Assembly: GCA_035967975.1 (NCBI GenBank)
Contig: JAWQFQ010000016.1
Location: forward strand, 1-64,000
DNA length: 64,000 nt
DNA from: Scytonema sp035967975
Lineage (GTDB): Bacteria > Cyanobacteriota > Cyanobacteriia > Cyanobacteriales > Nostocaceae
Reading direction: 5' to 3'
Shown: piece after piece, positions 25,803 through 35,490 of the stretch
How positions within the stretch are numbered: position 1 is the first letter of the stretch
Layout of the letters: every line of letters begins with the position of its first letter
Program-made: the position numbers and the translations under genes
Notes under the pieces: model-generated
The model's database searches: none
Told to the model about the DNA's origin: nothing
Seen by the model: only the letters and a program-made list of their open reading frames with translations

Positions 25803-28274
25803 TTACAATTCAACTCCACTTGATTTAGTTTTATATGCAGCAGCGACGGTTTGTCGTTGAGGGTAGGGTATATTCTCAGTGGGTGTATATTGCTGCTTAA
25901 TTGCTTCTCCTCGCCATTGATGAAGGTCTTGCATGATGTTTTTGAGGGGAGCAAAATCGATGACTGGATCTCCTTTTTTTTCAGCTTCATCTGTTTTATA
26001 ATTTAAAATCTTGAAGTACATCTCCCGTTGGTCGGCAATTGGTAAGCGCCCGTCGTTGTCCTTTATCCTCTGGAGTATTTCTTCATTCCCTTGGTTCATT
26101 GCACTCCCCCAATTAGGACCACCGTGCTTGACCATGTTTGCCCATTCTTCGGCAATATACGGGTGAATCTTGACGGGAATATCACCAGCCGTTTGTATTG
26201 GTTGTTCTTTGGATGTTGGTACGGTGGTAGGAGGCTCGTTACCGAAGACTTGCTCTAAATTGAGCTTTTGGGCGTTCCGGACAATAAATTGTATTTTGTT
26301 GATATCGTAGTCAGAGATATTCATTTTGCTGACTTCTTTGGTAATGCCGTCTTCGGTTTTAGTCAGGTCAAATCGGACAAGTTCTTGAGTTCCCTTTTCC
26401 TCGGTAGTTTTGAATAATTGCAGGCTGGCTCGATGGTTTTTGGGGTCACGCGATCGCTTGATAGTAAACTCACCTACCGCAAGTTCTTCCTTATTAGCCT
26501 GGATGAGGAGGTTGTTGAGGCTGTGCAACATCTCATTTTGTTTAAAGACTTCCAGGGTTTTAATTGTCCCTGCAGGTGCGAGACTCCCTAAGGAGTTTGC
26601 AACATCACGGATATCAGCATTGTTAACGTCAGGAAGCTTACCATTGTCGTTTTTGTATTCTGCTACGATGAGAAACTCCTGACGCTCGACAGCCAACATT
26701 TCAGTGGGCTTTTTCGTAATTTTAAGTTCCTTTTGTTTGTTGAATTTGAACTCCATCAGAGAGTTTTCCCATCCAAATAACTCATCATTGCGACGGTGGA
26801 TGCTAATGGTAATTCCTTGTTGACGAATGACAAACGCATCACTACGGTAAATACGCGAACCGTCCTGTTCGAGAGTACCGTATTTTTTTAACATTGCTGT
26901 TGCAGTTTCAGCAATGTCCTTATTCTCTCCGTTGTAACGTTCTTGACGTGCTTGCTTATTCTTAATTTGATAGATGGGGACTTCCACCTGACGCGCCCAC
27001 TGCTGTGCTACTGGCTCTACTCCTTGAGAATCAGCTACCTCTTGGTAGGTAAATTCAGGCGCATCTCTTCTCCGATTGCTGGTTTCTAACTCTTCTGGTT
27101 CTTGTGTAAAAAATTGCAAGCGTTCGGGATTTTCATCTTCCTTGTCTTCAGTGTTTGTCTCTTCTGCTTGAACATTATTGGCTACATAATCGTCAAAGCG
27201 CTCGCGCACTTCAATACTTTCCCCAGTATTGGTTAATGGTGGCTCTACTGTTTGATTGTCACTGTTGAGTGTTGGTTCGTTTGTTTCTTCTGGAGCAACA
27301 GATATGCTTTCATTAGAATAGCCTTCATAAGCCCGATAGTTTAACTCTTCGCCATCATCTGGTGGTGAGTCAACCTCAGGGGGATTGCTAATATCGATAT
27401 CGTCTAAAAAACTGACGCTTGCTTCCTCTTCTTCATCAGACCAATTAATTAGTAATGCTTCCACGTCAGGCTGAGCTTGTTTATTATGATTTTCACTCAG
27501 TAATTCCGATAATATGTTATCAGCAACTGCGGACAGACTTTCTACTTGCCCTGTTTGATTATCATCACCAAAATTATTTGGTTCTATAAAATTTTCGCTC
27601 TCATCTACGAATTGATGGCTAGCTCCATATTCCCCATCAGGTAATAATTCTTTGGTCTCTTCATAATTTTTGATGATTTCAGCAGAGGGAGGTAGTAGTT
27701 TAACCAGTGGTTCGCTTGCTACATCCATGATTTCTTCTTGGGTAAGTGTTTCGGTAACGAGATTGGTTGTACACTTACCTTCACTATTTTGCTCGTAGAG
27801 AACGATTTGTTTATCCGAATTTTCAGAATCTAAATAAGCGGTGATTTTAAGGGTGCTTTCAGATGTTTGCCGATAATTATTATTTAAATCGGGTACGTCT
27901 TCTACTAATTTAACAGCGATCGCTTGTGCTAGATAGTCGCTAAATGGTTCAGTTAGGATTGTATATTTGCCTTCCGTAGATAAGTCAGGCATGAGTATAA
28001 TATTAGTCTCTTGATTGTTTTTTGTACCTTGATTGGTTAAATCTACCTTCTCCCATTTATATGCTCCTGGGGTAGATTCATCTGGTACAAGGTTGTAGAT
28101 GTCTTTTCCAATTTCGACTGCTATTTTATTTGCTTTTCGAGATTCTTTAAGTTTTTCGAGAATTATCTTGCCTATCTCAATAAGTACTTTAGCTAGTTCT
28201 CCACTTGTTTGAATTGCAGCATCTGTTGTACTTAAGTAGGTTTCATTAATTTGAGTTTGTCTGGAGTCGAACAT
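25803..28274 (-). CDS. Large acidic protein at the end of the conjugation locus, unknown function
   Basis: This 823-residue protein is the last gene of the minus-strand T4SS locus, 224 bp after the VirD4 gene. The N-terminal segment (about 1-90) is helical. A long acidic, low-complexity region (about 215-420) is rich in Glu, Asp and Asn. The C-terminal half (about 430-823) is a mix of helices and strands with no recognisable nuclease, relaxase or ATPase motif. No HUH or Tyr-relaxase signature was seen. Its position beside the coupling protein suggests a role in substrate recognition or DNA processing, perhaps as a large adaptor. That is inference from context. Confidence 0.6.
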   Translation of the reverse strand: MFDSRQTQINETYLSTTDAAIQTSGELAKVLIEIGKIILEKLKESRKANKIAVEIGKDIYNLVPDESTPGAYKWEKVDLTNQGTKNNQETNIILMPDLSTEGKYTILTEPFSDYLAQAIAVKLVEDVPDLNNNYRQTSESTLKITAYLDSENSDKQIVLYEQNSEGKCTTNLVTETLTQEEIMDVASEPLVKLLPPSAEIIKNYEETKELLPDGEYGASHQFVDESENFIEPNNFGDDNQTGQVESLSAVADNILSELLSENHNKQAQPDVEALLINWSDEEEEASVSFLDDIDISNPPEVDSPPDDGEELNYRAYEGYSNESISVAPEETNEPTLNSDNQTVEPPLTNTGESIEVRERFDDYVANNVQAEETNTEDKEDENPERLQFFTQEPEELETSNRRRDAPEFTYQEVADSQGVEPVAQQWARQVEVPIYQIKNKQARQERYNGENKDIAETATAMLKKYGTLEQDGSRIYRSDAFVIRQQGITISIHRRNDELFGWENSLMEFKFNKQKELKITKKPTEMLAVERQEFLIVAEYKNDNGKLPDVNNADIRDVANSLGSLAPAGTIKTLEVFKQNEMLHSLNNLLIQANKEELAVGEFTIKRSRDPKNHRASLQLFKTTEEKGTQELVRFDLTKTEDGITKEVSKMNISDYDINKIQFIVRNAQKLNLEQVFGNEPPTTVPTSKEQPIQTAGDIPVKIHPYIAEEWANMVKHGGPNWGSAMNQGNEEILQRIKDNDGRLPIADQREMYFKILNYKTDEAEKKGDPVIDFAPLKNIMQDLHQWRGEAIKQQYTPTENIPYPQRQTVAAAYKTKSSGVEL

Positions 28275-28299
28275 ATAGCTATCCTTGATTATTTATTTA

Positions 28300-28495
28300 A
28301 AATGAACCGCAAAGACGCAAAGGACGCATTCGCGTTGGCGGAGCCTCTCGGAGAGAAGCGTCTCGTTCGCGCAGCGTCTCGTTCGCGTAGCGTCTCGTTC
28401 GCGTAGCGTCTCGAAGAGAAGAGAAGAGAAGAGAAGAAAGAGAAGAAGAAGAGGGGTCATCTTACAGTGAGGAAGGAGTAGTTCAGGGATTCGGT
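28300..28495. repeat. GC-rich interspersed repeat, copy 1
   Basis: This block begins aaatgaaccgcaaagacgc, contains iterations of gcgtctcgttcgcg, then an agaagagaag purine tract, and ends with a cttacagtgaggaaggag motif. It separates the VirD4 gene from the large acidic protein gene. Related blocks occur at 30295-30435, 34545-34690 and, inverted, at 37554-37625. Confidence 0.7.
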
Positions 28496-28498
28496 GAA

Positions 28499-30235
28499 TT
28501 AGAAAAAGGATTTATATGCATCCACAGGTAATGGTGTATTTCCCGCCTGTACGGGTGCTTGTGGGATAGGGAAACGCTTGTCTACTTCTTGTACCCTGGT
28601 ATCTAAATCTTCTTGGGTTGGTCGTTTTTGTGTACTTTTGCGAGCAAGTTGCTTGATGAGTTTATCCCAATTCTTCCCGTTTTCTTCTTCTAATCCAATG
28701 AGGTATTTGGGAACCTTAATATTCTTTAGTATTGGAACAGAGCCCTCATTTTTATTACTATAAGCCGGGTTGATAAATAAACATTTACCTGGTGGTAATT
28801 TGAGGAATTGGGCTGGCTCGAATAATTTTCGAGTGCGTTCTTGCTCAGAGATACTTGTACTAGCTTTCCCGCCTCCAGTTGAGCGAGATTTTTGTTTATA
28901 TTTAATTTCTTCTTCACCGAGGTAAGCAGAAAATAGTCGTGCTGATTCTTCTTCACCTGGATTAAATACAAACTTTGTACCGCACGCACCAAGGATTGCT
29001 TTGGAGATTTCTTTACCGTAAATTTTCTCTAACTGTCCCATATTTTGCCATCCGAGGATACCGCAAAATCCTTCAGAGCGTGATTCGTTTAACCATTTGA
29101 ATAAGTCAGGTAAAAAGATGGAGGGTAATTCGTCAACGCTAACTACCAATGAACCAGTCTCAATACGCTTTTTGGCAATACTTCTGGCGACTGTCATGTG
29201 CATGATAGAGGTCATTAAGGGACCGACTGCATCGCGGCGTTCGCGGTCAAGTCCAAAGATAATCATTTGCTTCTTGCCTACCTCTAAGGGTAAAGTAGTC
29301 TTACCGATAAAGCAACTTAAAGTGTTTTTCGCCATGAAGCGTGTAAACATAAGCGAGGCGGTACCAGCAATACCTGCGATAGTTTTTTCGGAACCGGATG
29401 AACTGAATAACTGACCAAAGGCAATTTTAATCCACGGATTAAGACTAGCCGCCATTAAGCGTTCAACCATCTTCTGGCTTGAGAGAATAGCTGCTGCGGT
29501 CATAATGTCCGCGTATTCACCAAAATCTTTGGTGAGCATGAGGATTGCTTGGGTTAACTGGTCTCCGGCTGGACCAAAGAATGCGTCTTCTGAGCCACCG
29601 CCGAGTATACGGAAGTTCTTGTTGATGACGGTGGCTAATTGACGAGCCGTCTCAGCATCGCTACTATCGCGCAAGAAATCGATTGGATTGCATACCTCAG
29701 ATTCGGGGAACCCTGGAGCAAATATGTGTACTTCGTATCCTTTAGATTTAGCGTAACTAGCTATTTTAGCCTGGGACGGGTACTTGAAGTCATACAAACA
29801 AATTCCAAAGCCCTGGTCTATTGCTGAATAGAGCATGGGGTTGATAGCTGAGAACGATTTACCACTACCAGGTGCGCCAATGACAGCCGTCCCGCGTTGC
29901 ACGTCAGGGACGTACAGGGGCGTTCCACCACTGCCTTTTGGTGGTTTCATGCCTTTGTATTTGTGGACTCCAACATATAATGAAGCACTATCACATTTGG
30001 GAGAGGTGATTTGCTTGAGTGCTTTTTTCTTGGCTTGGGCGGTTTCTTTTCCTCCACCCCAGTAGCTGGTAGCAAGTTTGCCTTTCTTGCTACCACTGAA
30101 AAAGTTTAAAACTAACAGTAAGCCAATTCCACCTGCGAGTGCTAGTCCTTGTGGAGACATCAGTTGGTTGGTATATTTGCTGAAATCGTACTTTGGAGTT
30201 GAGGGTTGAGCCGTAGCAAAGTATAAATTTTTCAT
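28499..30235 (-). CDS. VirD4/TraG-type conjugative coupling ATPase
   Basis: This 578-residue inner-membrane ATPase brings the DNA-relaxase substrate to the type IV secretion channel. A hydrophobic helix lies at about 29-46. The Walker A motif is GAPGSGKSF at 120-128. The Walker B motif is SLVVSVDELPSIF at about 361-373. The TraG/VirD4-typical GWQNMGQLEKIYG segment lies after it. One N-terminal TM helix instead of the usual two is visible. It is one of two ATPases diagnostic of the locus, the other being VirB4. Interspersed GC-rich repeats flank it on both sides, so it may be transcribed apart from the virB block. Confidence 0.9.
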   Translation of the reverse strand: MKNLYFATAQPSTPKYDFSKYTNQLMSPQGLALAGGIGLLLVLNFFSGSKKGKLATSYWGGGKETAQAKKKALKQITSPKCDSASLYVGVHKYKGMKPPKGSGGTPLYVPDVQRGTAVIGAPGSGKSFSAINPMLYSAIDQGFGICLYDFKYPSQAKIASYAKSKGYEVHIFAPGFPESEVCNPIDFLRDSSDAETARQLATVINKNFRILGGGSEDAFFGPAGDQLTQAILMLTKDFGEYADIMTAAAILSSQKMVERLMAASLNPWIKIAFGQLFSSSGSEKTIAGIAGTASLMFTRFMAKNTLSCFIGKTTLPLEVGKKQMIIFGLDRERRDAVGPLMTSIMHMTVARSIAKKRIETGSLVVSVDELPSIFLPDLFKWLNESRSEGFCGILGWQNMGQLEKIYGKEISKAILGACGTKFVFNPGEEESARLFSAYLGEEEIKYKQKSRSTGGGKASTSISEQERTRKLFEPAQFLKLPPGKCLFINPAYSNKNEGSVPILKNIKVPKYLIGLEEENGKNWDKLIKQLARKSTQKRPTQEDLDTRVQEVDKRFPIPQAPVQAGNTPLPVDAYKSFF

Positions 30236-30294
30236 AACAGTGTTACGTGTGATTTGTTGATAAGACTACTCTCTTTGCGCCTGAAGATTTTTTA

Positions 30295-30435
30295 TTTAAA
30301 TGAACCGCGAAGACGCGTTCGCGTAGCGTCTCGTTCGCGTAGCGTCTCGTTCGCGTAGCGTCTCGAAGAGAAGAGAAGAGAAGAGCGCGAAGAAGAAAGA
30401 ACAGGATTGGTAATCTTACACTAAGAAGGGAGTAA
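30295..30435. repeat. GC-rich interspersed repeat, copy 2
   Basis: Same organisation as the block at 28300-28495: tttaaatgaaccgcgaagac, several gcgtctcgttcgcg units, purine tract, then taatcttacactaagaag. It lies between the VirD4 gene and the 453-aa gene. Confidence 0.7.
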
Positions 30436-30485
30436 TGCTTGTTGGCAGCGATCGCTATCCGATACCATGAGTTTTGCTTATTAAT

Positions 30486-31847
30486 TTAGGGTACGTTTAG
30501 CGGACTCCCTAAGATGATAGGGTCCATTTCTTTATAGGTGAAGAAAGGAATGGGACCAATAAAGTAGGGGCTGCATCCTAAGTCGATAAAGCCGCCGCGC
30601 TTGCAGATACGGAAGAACATTGCGCTGGTAATACTGCCATCTGCTTCATTAATATCCCAGAGGGCTTGCTTGAAAGCTTTGCCAAATGGGTGACGACCAG
30701 TTGGTTCTTTACCGCCGTTGAGTGCGCCGAGTATCCCAAAGCCCCCCTTGACGTTTTGGAACTTACCGGACATCCACTGTGCTCCGGTGAGGATACCACT
30801 TCCTGAAACTTCAATGTGACCGCACTTTTTCTCGCATGGAATGTTAAACCCAGCTTGATAGCTACCAGAGATTGATTTAGAGCGATCGCTTTCCACTTCC
30901 CGCAATGGTAAGTCTACTTTGCCGATAAAGCTCATGTCAGGGATGGGAATATTGGGAAACTCATCAAATGGTATGTCACTCAGTCCTGGAACTTTGCCGA
31001 TTGTTGTATTCTGCCAGTTGTAGAAGTTCTTGAGAGGGGCTTGCTCAATGCCTGGAATGTCTGTAAGTTTGTAGTTGGAAAGTTGGATGTATTTGCCCAG
31101 TTCTGCTTGTTCGAGTTCGCTGAAAGCTTGGATTGCATCGTTAATTGTACCAGAATAAGAACTTCCCGTTATTGCTGTAATGGCATCATTGATAGGTAAA
31201 ACATCACTGGCAAGTGTATCGCCAAGCTTTGGGATAGCGTCAGTCAAGTCAGCAATAGTTTGCCAGTTGGTTAATTCCAGACTATTTAATTTGAAGTCTT
31301 TGAGGTTGATGCCAGTGATTTTGGCAATGTCTTTGAGAGACAAATCCTCTATTTTAAATTCAGTAGCCTCAAAATCGCCCAGTTCCATCACCTCACTCAA
31401 GCTTTGTCCTGCTTCCCAACTGCGTGTTTCTTTCATACCAGGGTTTTTGATGTTAGGAAATTGAATACTACCCTCAGAGCCAAATTTCATCTTCTTGAAC
31501 GTGATATTGCTCCAATCAGGAGTAGGTGCGCCGTTGACGTATTTGGTAGCTATGGGTTGTTTTGGTACTGTAGCAGCAACGGAGCGATCGCCAAGTACAA
31601 AATTCCCGATACTCCCAAGGTTGTAACTACCTCCAAACCTGATAAGTCCGTGTAGGACAAGTCCTGCAACAAAACCTGTAGCCATCAAGTAGCGTAATGT
31701 GTTGAGTTTTTCTAGCCGATATAATTGCGATCGATTAGGTTTATCGGTGGTACGTTGTTGGTTTAAGTGTGCGACTGGTACGATTGCAGTTACTTCGGCT
31801 GTAACATCTAAAGTTTGGTTGTGGTCAGTCAGACTTTCGTTATGCAT
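30486..31847 (-). CDS. T4SS-associated membrane protein, unknown family
   Basis: This 453-residue protein has a cytoplasmic N-terminus, one hydrophobic helix (about 51-70, TLRYLMATGFVAGLVLHGLI) and a large presumably periplasmic domain. The middle part is rich in short helical Ile/Leu/Asp segments (LSLKDIAKITGINLKDFKLN). The C-terminal part (about 335-450) is glycine-rich with four cysteines that could form disulfides (NIPCEKKCGH; FFRICKRGGFIDLGCSP). It lies 20 bp after the VirB9-like gene, in the same operon. I do not recognise a Pfam family. The location and topology suggest a structural part of the conjugation apparatus. Confidence 0.7.
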   Translation of the reverse strand: MHNESLTDHNQTLDVTAEVTAIVPVAHLNQQRTTDKPNRSQLYRLEKLNTLRYLMATGFVAGLVLHGLIRFGGSYNLGSIGNFVLGDRSVAATVPKQPIATKYVNGAPTPDWSNITFKKMKFGSEGSIQFPNIKNPGMKETRSWEAGQSLSEVMELGDFEATEFKIEDLSLKDIAKITGINLKDFKLNSLELTNWQTIADLTDAIPKLGDTLASDVLPINDAITAITGSSYSGTINDAIQAFSELEQAELGKYIQLSNYKLTDIPGIEQAPLKNFYNWQNTTIGKVPGLSDIPFDEFPNIPIPDMSFIGKVDLPLREVESDRSKSISGSYQAGFNIPCEKKCGHIEVSGSGILTGAQWMSGKFQNVKGGFGILGALNGGKEPTGRHPFGKAFKQALWDINEADGSITSAMFFRICKRGGFIDLGCSPYFIGPIPFFTYKEMDPIILGSPLNVP

Positions 31848-31867
31848 AGTTTGTATCTAACTTTAAG

Positions 31868-32674
31868 TTATTGATTTTGATTTGAAATTGAGCCGGTTTC
31901 GACTTTGTTTGGTACTATGGGAGAGTTGTTATGCGGTGGCAGTGGTAATTCTAAAAGACGCTTCCCACCAAGCAGCATAAGTTTTTCAACTAGTTGCATG
32001 GACACCCCAGCAGTGTTGGCAGCAACAGTTATGTTTTCTCCAGAAGAACGTAATTCTATTAACTGATTTAGCCTTTGCCAAAGCTTGCCATCTCTGGCAA
32101 TCCACTGTTTTGTAAGTGCCACTTGCATTCCTTGGGAAATATATCTGCTATCAGACAAAGCCGTGTAATCAACTTTTAGTTTTGCTTCTTCTTCTTTCTT
32201 AGCAGTATCACCAATAATTTCGATCTGGCTATATTGTGGTGTGCCACTACCCGACACCACCCGAAAGTGATAGACTTTTCTTTGCGACCCAGATTCTGTT
32301 ATTACCGTCATGTGTGCGCCATAGCGAGCAGAGGGCAGACCAGGGATTTTGACTTTCTCAATTTGACGAATATGAATTAACCCCGCGCCCGTACTGTTAC
32401 CAGAACACCTGCCTAACCCTTCAAGACATCCGTCAACATCAAAAACAAACCTTGATGGGTCATCCAACCAAATTTTCTTGATGATTTCTCTGGTGCGGTA
32501 GAAAGAGATAGAGATTCCATGTCCGTCCCACACTTTGACTGTCTGCAATTGAGCCTTTTCTCCCGACACTTGGGATGCTGCAACTTGAACGACGGTATTT
32601 GCTAAGACAGCTTGGTTTGATGTGGCGAGTGCGTAAATTAAACCGAAACCGAAACATATATATTTAGATTTCAT
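31868..32674 (-). CDS. VirB9/TraK-like outer channel protein
   Basis: This 268-residue protein has a signal peptide (about 1-25) and a beta-rich N-terminal half (GISISFYRTREIIKKIWLDD, then PSRFVFDVDGC) like the TraK/VirB9 secretin-related domain. A helical C-terminal half follows. It starts inside the last codons of the VirB10-like gene (4-bp overlap), the usual arrangement for these partners of the T4SS core complex. Two cysteines (CLEGLGRC) may form a disulfide. Similarity to VirB9 is modest, so the call rests partly on synteny. Confidence 0.65.
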   Translation of the reverse strand: MKSKYICFGFGLIYALATSNQAVLANTVVQVAASQVSGEKAQLQTVKVWDGHGISISFYRTREIIKKIWLDDPSRFVFDVDGCLEGLGRCSGNSTGAGLIHIRQIEKVKIPGLPSARYGAHMTVITESGSQRKVYHFRVVSGSGTPQYSQIEIIGDTAKKEEEAKLKVDYTALSDSRYISQGMQVALTKQWIARDGKLWQRLNQLIELRSSGENITVAANTAGVSMQLVEKLMLLGGKRLLELPLPPHNNSPIVPNKVETGSISNQNQ

Positions 32675-34350
32675 AACTTTACCGAACTATCAACTCTGAT
32701 AGTGATTTTGGTGTTTTTTGGTACATACCAGATATTGGGGCGGTTCATAATTTCATTAGTGGCACGTTCTGTACGCTTGCCAACTGTTTGACTGAGTTGA
32801 TTGAATGCGCCTTCAACAAAAGCAGCTTCAATGTTGCGTCTACCACCACTGGTGTTGGTTACTGTGCCACCCAGAGGAAAGACTTGTGTTGTTTGTTGGT
32901 CCGGCTTGTTGATAATTTCCCCAACCTTGGCAATACCTGCGATCGCTGCTAAAGTGGCATCGTATTTCGCAATTTCCGGTCCCTTATTGTGATAAGGTCT
33001 GGCAACTAAGGGTAAACCACCTTCACCTAAGACGGCAATAGTTCCAGATAATACTGGATATTCAGTTTCATCTTTGAGGATGGCGGTGACTTCGGCACGT
33101 ACTGTAGATGCTCCATCTACTGCAAGCATTGCAATTGTTACTTTGGTTCCTGCAGGAATAGCAATCTCGCCAGTATTGCTGTAAAGTGATTCATCAAGTT
33201 CGGCAACAAACCGGAGCGTGTTAGCTTCTTCTGTTGAAGTGTTGTTATTGCTCGTCGATTGAGGCAACATTAAAGGAGTTATCAGAGTTGCTTTAGCAAA
33301 CGTACCAACAACTAGATACTGTGGTTTTGTTTCTTGGAGAATTTGGTTTTCTTCTGGTAATAAACTATACATCATAGTTTGAGAAGTTTCATCATTGGAG
33401 TTGGTTGGTGAGTTCGTCTCCCAACGAGGACGCAGTTCTTCAATTTCCTTTGGTGTATTATTAACGACTTCCGTATTTATACTGCGACGGTTATTGCGAC
33501 GACGAGTTCGGATATCATTGTTTATTTCTACTGTTTCTTGAGTAGCAGTGTCTCCTACACTTGTGGTTGTGCTGGGTAGTTTGGCATTTTCTGTTGTAGC
33601 TACCGCATACTCAACATGACCAACTGAACCCAGACCACGCAAGCGTTCGAGTTCTGCGATTGGGTCTTTGGCGATCATTTGCGGTTGGGAGCGTTTTGCT
33701 AGTACTGCATCTGTGTTAAAACGAACAGGAGCGGTAGGACGTATGGGTGGTATTGGTTGAGAAATCACTTGCTTGCGTCTAGGTTTTTCCTCAGTTGGTT
33801 GTGCTGCTGTTTCTTGACGGATTCGCCTTTTAGGTGGAGGTGGAGTTTCTTGAGTTACAACTTTTGGTTGTGTTTTTGGTGGTTGAATTGGAGGTTTTTT
33901 TGTTTCTACTGTTGATTGGGTGGGTGGTTCTTCTTTCTTCTCTTGTTTTTTGTTGTTGAGTGCGTCAAGTTCTTCTTGCTGCTTAGCTAGGGCGAGCTTG
34001 GCGTATATATCTCCATCGTCTTTTTCAGGTTTTATTTTGGTGGGAGTTGGTGTAGGGGAGATGAGTGGTTTTTTAGCAGTATTGTTACTGTTCATCATGC
34101 TGCTAAAAACGAAGAAGACGACTAAAAAAGCAAGTCCAAAAGCACCGCCGATAATCCCTAGTTTTGACCAAGGGGAAGTCACAAAATCGTGCTTTGTTTG
34201 TACTAGTGCTGGGTCTTCCTCTGGCTCCTCTGTTTGAAGTTCTATTGAACTATCGTTTTCATTTTCTAGGTTTTGGCTCTCATTGACTATAGGTAAAAGT
34301 TCATTAACAGAACTCATTTTATGATTGCCATTTCGTTGATTTTCAGGCAT
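32671..34350 (-). CDS. VirB10/TrbI-like core complex protein
   Basis: This 559-residue protein spans the envelope as the T4SS core scaffold. A cytoplasmic acidic N-terminus precedes one TM helix (about 64-86). A proline-rich periplasmic stalk follows (about 92-215, repeated KKP, PPK, PIPPIRP). The C-terminal TrbI-like beta-barrel domain (about 345-559) shows AKATLITPLMLPQS, IPAGTKVTIAMLAVDG, and the ending KNTKITIRVDSSVKL. The gene overlaps the VirB9-like gene by 4 bp. This order fits a conjugative T4SS transfer locus. Confidence 0.85.
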   Translation of the reverse strand: MPENQRNGNHKMSSVNELLPIVNESQNLENENDSSIELQTEEPEEDPALVQTKHDFVTSPWSKLGIIGGAFGLAFLVVFFVFSSMMNSNNTAKKPLISPTPTPTKIKPEKDDGDIYAKLALAKQQEELDALNNKKQEKKEEPPTQSTVETKKPPIQPPKTQPKVVTQETPPPPKRRIRQETAAQPTEEKPRRKQVISQPIPPIRPTAPVRFNTDAVLAKRSQPQMIAKDPIAELERLRGLGSVGHVEYAVATTENAKLPSTTTSVGDTATQETVEINNDIRTRRRNNRRSINTEVVNNTPKEIEELRPRWETNSPTNSNDETSQTMMYSLLPEENQILQETKPQYLVVGTFAKATLITPLMLPQSTSNNNTSTEEANTLRFVAELDESLYSNTGEIAIPAGTKVTIAMLAVDGASTVRAEVTAILKDETEYPVLSGTIAVLGEGGLPLVARPYHNKGPEIAKYDATLAAIAGIAKVGEIINKPDQQTTQVFPLGGTVTNTSGGRRNIEAAFVEGAFNQLSQTVGKRTERATNEIMNRPNIWYVPKNTKITIRVDSSVKL

Positions 34351-34701
34351 AATCTATGACTCTTAAATCCTAATTTTTAACTTCTGCTTTTGTAAGTATT
34401 CAGCTTTTAGCGCCCTCCCTTCGGACCGCGATAGGGACAGCTTTTCAGTGTGTTTTATTCGTAGATCCGCGCATTGCTGATGGCTGATGACTACTCCCTT
34501 TCCGCCCGTTCGCCGTCAGGCGTTCCCGTAGGGTAGATTACCTATTTAAATGAACCGCAAAGACGCAAAGAGCGCATTCGCGTTGGCGGAGCCTCTCGGA
34601 GAGAAGCGTCTCGTTCGCGGTAGCGTCCCGGAGGGAAGAGAAGAAAGAGGAAAAGCAGATCGGTAATCTTATAGCGAGAAGGGAGTAATAGTTTACCTGC
34701 C
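34351..34701. repeat. Intergenic region with GC-rich interspersed repeat, copy 3
   Basis: From about 34545 to 34690 lies another copy of the block (tttaaatgaaccgcaaagac, gcattcgcgttggcggagcc, gcgtctcgttcgcgg, purine tract, taatcttatagcgagaag). The upstream part (34400-34540) contains other short GC-rich repeats (ccgtcaggcgttcccgtagg). No gene is evident in these 351 bp. Confidence 0.7.
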
Positions 34702-35481
34702 TTAATTCTTCCCAAGTTCATAATCAATAATTTCAATAATTTCTAAACCAGATTTTCTAGCAGAATATATTTTTTGAGCAAGTTCTATTGTCCCCGGTGA
34801 TGCTTGGGGAGTGTCAATGGCTTCAACGGTAATTGTTTTATTAAAAGGAATGCCCCCACCTTGATTTTTCCGAGAGTCGAATGTCACCAATGTAGCAATG
34901 AAATCTACTTCCCATTTTCCATCTGATATTTTACGAGGTTCAGATATATGTCTTGGGATAAGAGAGACTTGGGCATTTCCGTTAAATATTCCTTCTGGTA
35001 CGATTTCTGCTAGTGTTTGGAGAAATTTAGCTCGAAATTGTTGATTCTCTGAAAGAGCAAATGCTGCTTCCCAAGCTTTAGTAGGAATTTTTTTGTCTGT
35101 TCCTTTAGTTGTTTGAACTTTGATGCCTTTATCAGGTTTGGTGATGTTTTCACCATTTTCATTAGCTTGAATTAAACCATCCCAGTTGAACATCTTGACC
35201 ATACTATCAGAGATAAATTTTTTGATGGTTTTGTGAGTTCGTTCTTTGGGACCAACTGATTTGGCTATTGATGTAGAACCATCTTCAAGTTGAACGATTG
35301 TCATGCCTTTGACATAACGGTTTGTACCAGAACTTACACCAAAGTTGATAATTTGTAATAGGCAAGATAGGAGGTTAGCTGCAACTAGTACGGTAATTGT
35401 CATTGCTACGGGAGTAGAAGTAGATTGTCCGTAACTAAGAAGACGTGCTGGTTGGGATTTAGATTTTGATGATTTGAGCAT
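34702..35481 (-). CDS. VirB8/TraE-like inner-membrane T4SS protein
   Basis: This 259-residue bitopic protein has one TM helix (about 25-47) and a periplasmic domain. The C-terminal part shows the TraE/VirB8-like strand order VSLIPRHISEPRKISDGKW, EVDFIATLVTFD, PFNKTITVEAIDTP. It lies 9 bp after the VirB6-like gene, as expected for these partners. The middle segment (NGENITKPDKGIKVQTTKG) is unusual and may be a lineage-specific insertion. Its role would be nucleating assembly of the secretion channel. Confidence 0.75.
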   Translation of the reverse strand: MLKSSKSKSQPARLLSYGQSTSTPVAMTITVLVAANLLSCLLQIINFGVSSGTNRYVKGMTIVQLEDGSTSIAKSVGPKERTHKTIKKFISDSMVKMFNWDGLIQANENGENITKPDKGIKVQTTKGTDKKIPTKAWEAAFALSENQQFRAKFLQTLAEIVPEGIFNGNAQVSLIPRHISEPRKISDGKWEVDFIATLVTFDSRKNQGGGIPFNKTITVEAIDTPQASPGTIELAQKIYSARKSGLEIIEIIDYELGKN

Positions 35482-35490
35482 AGTAACTCT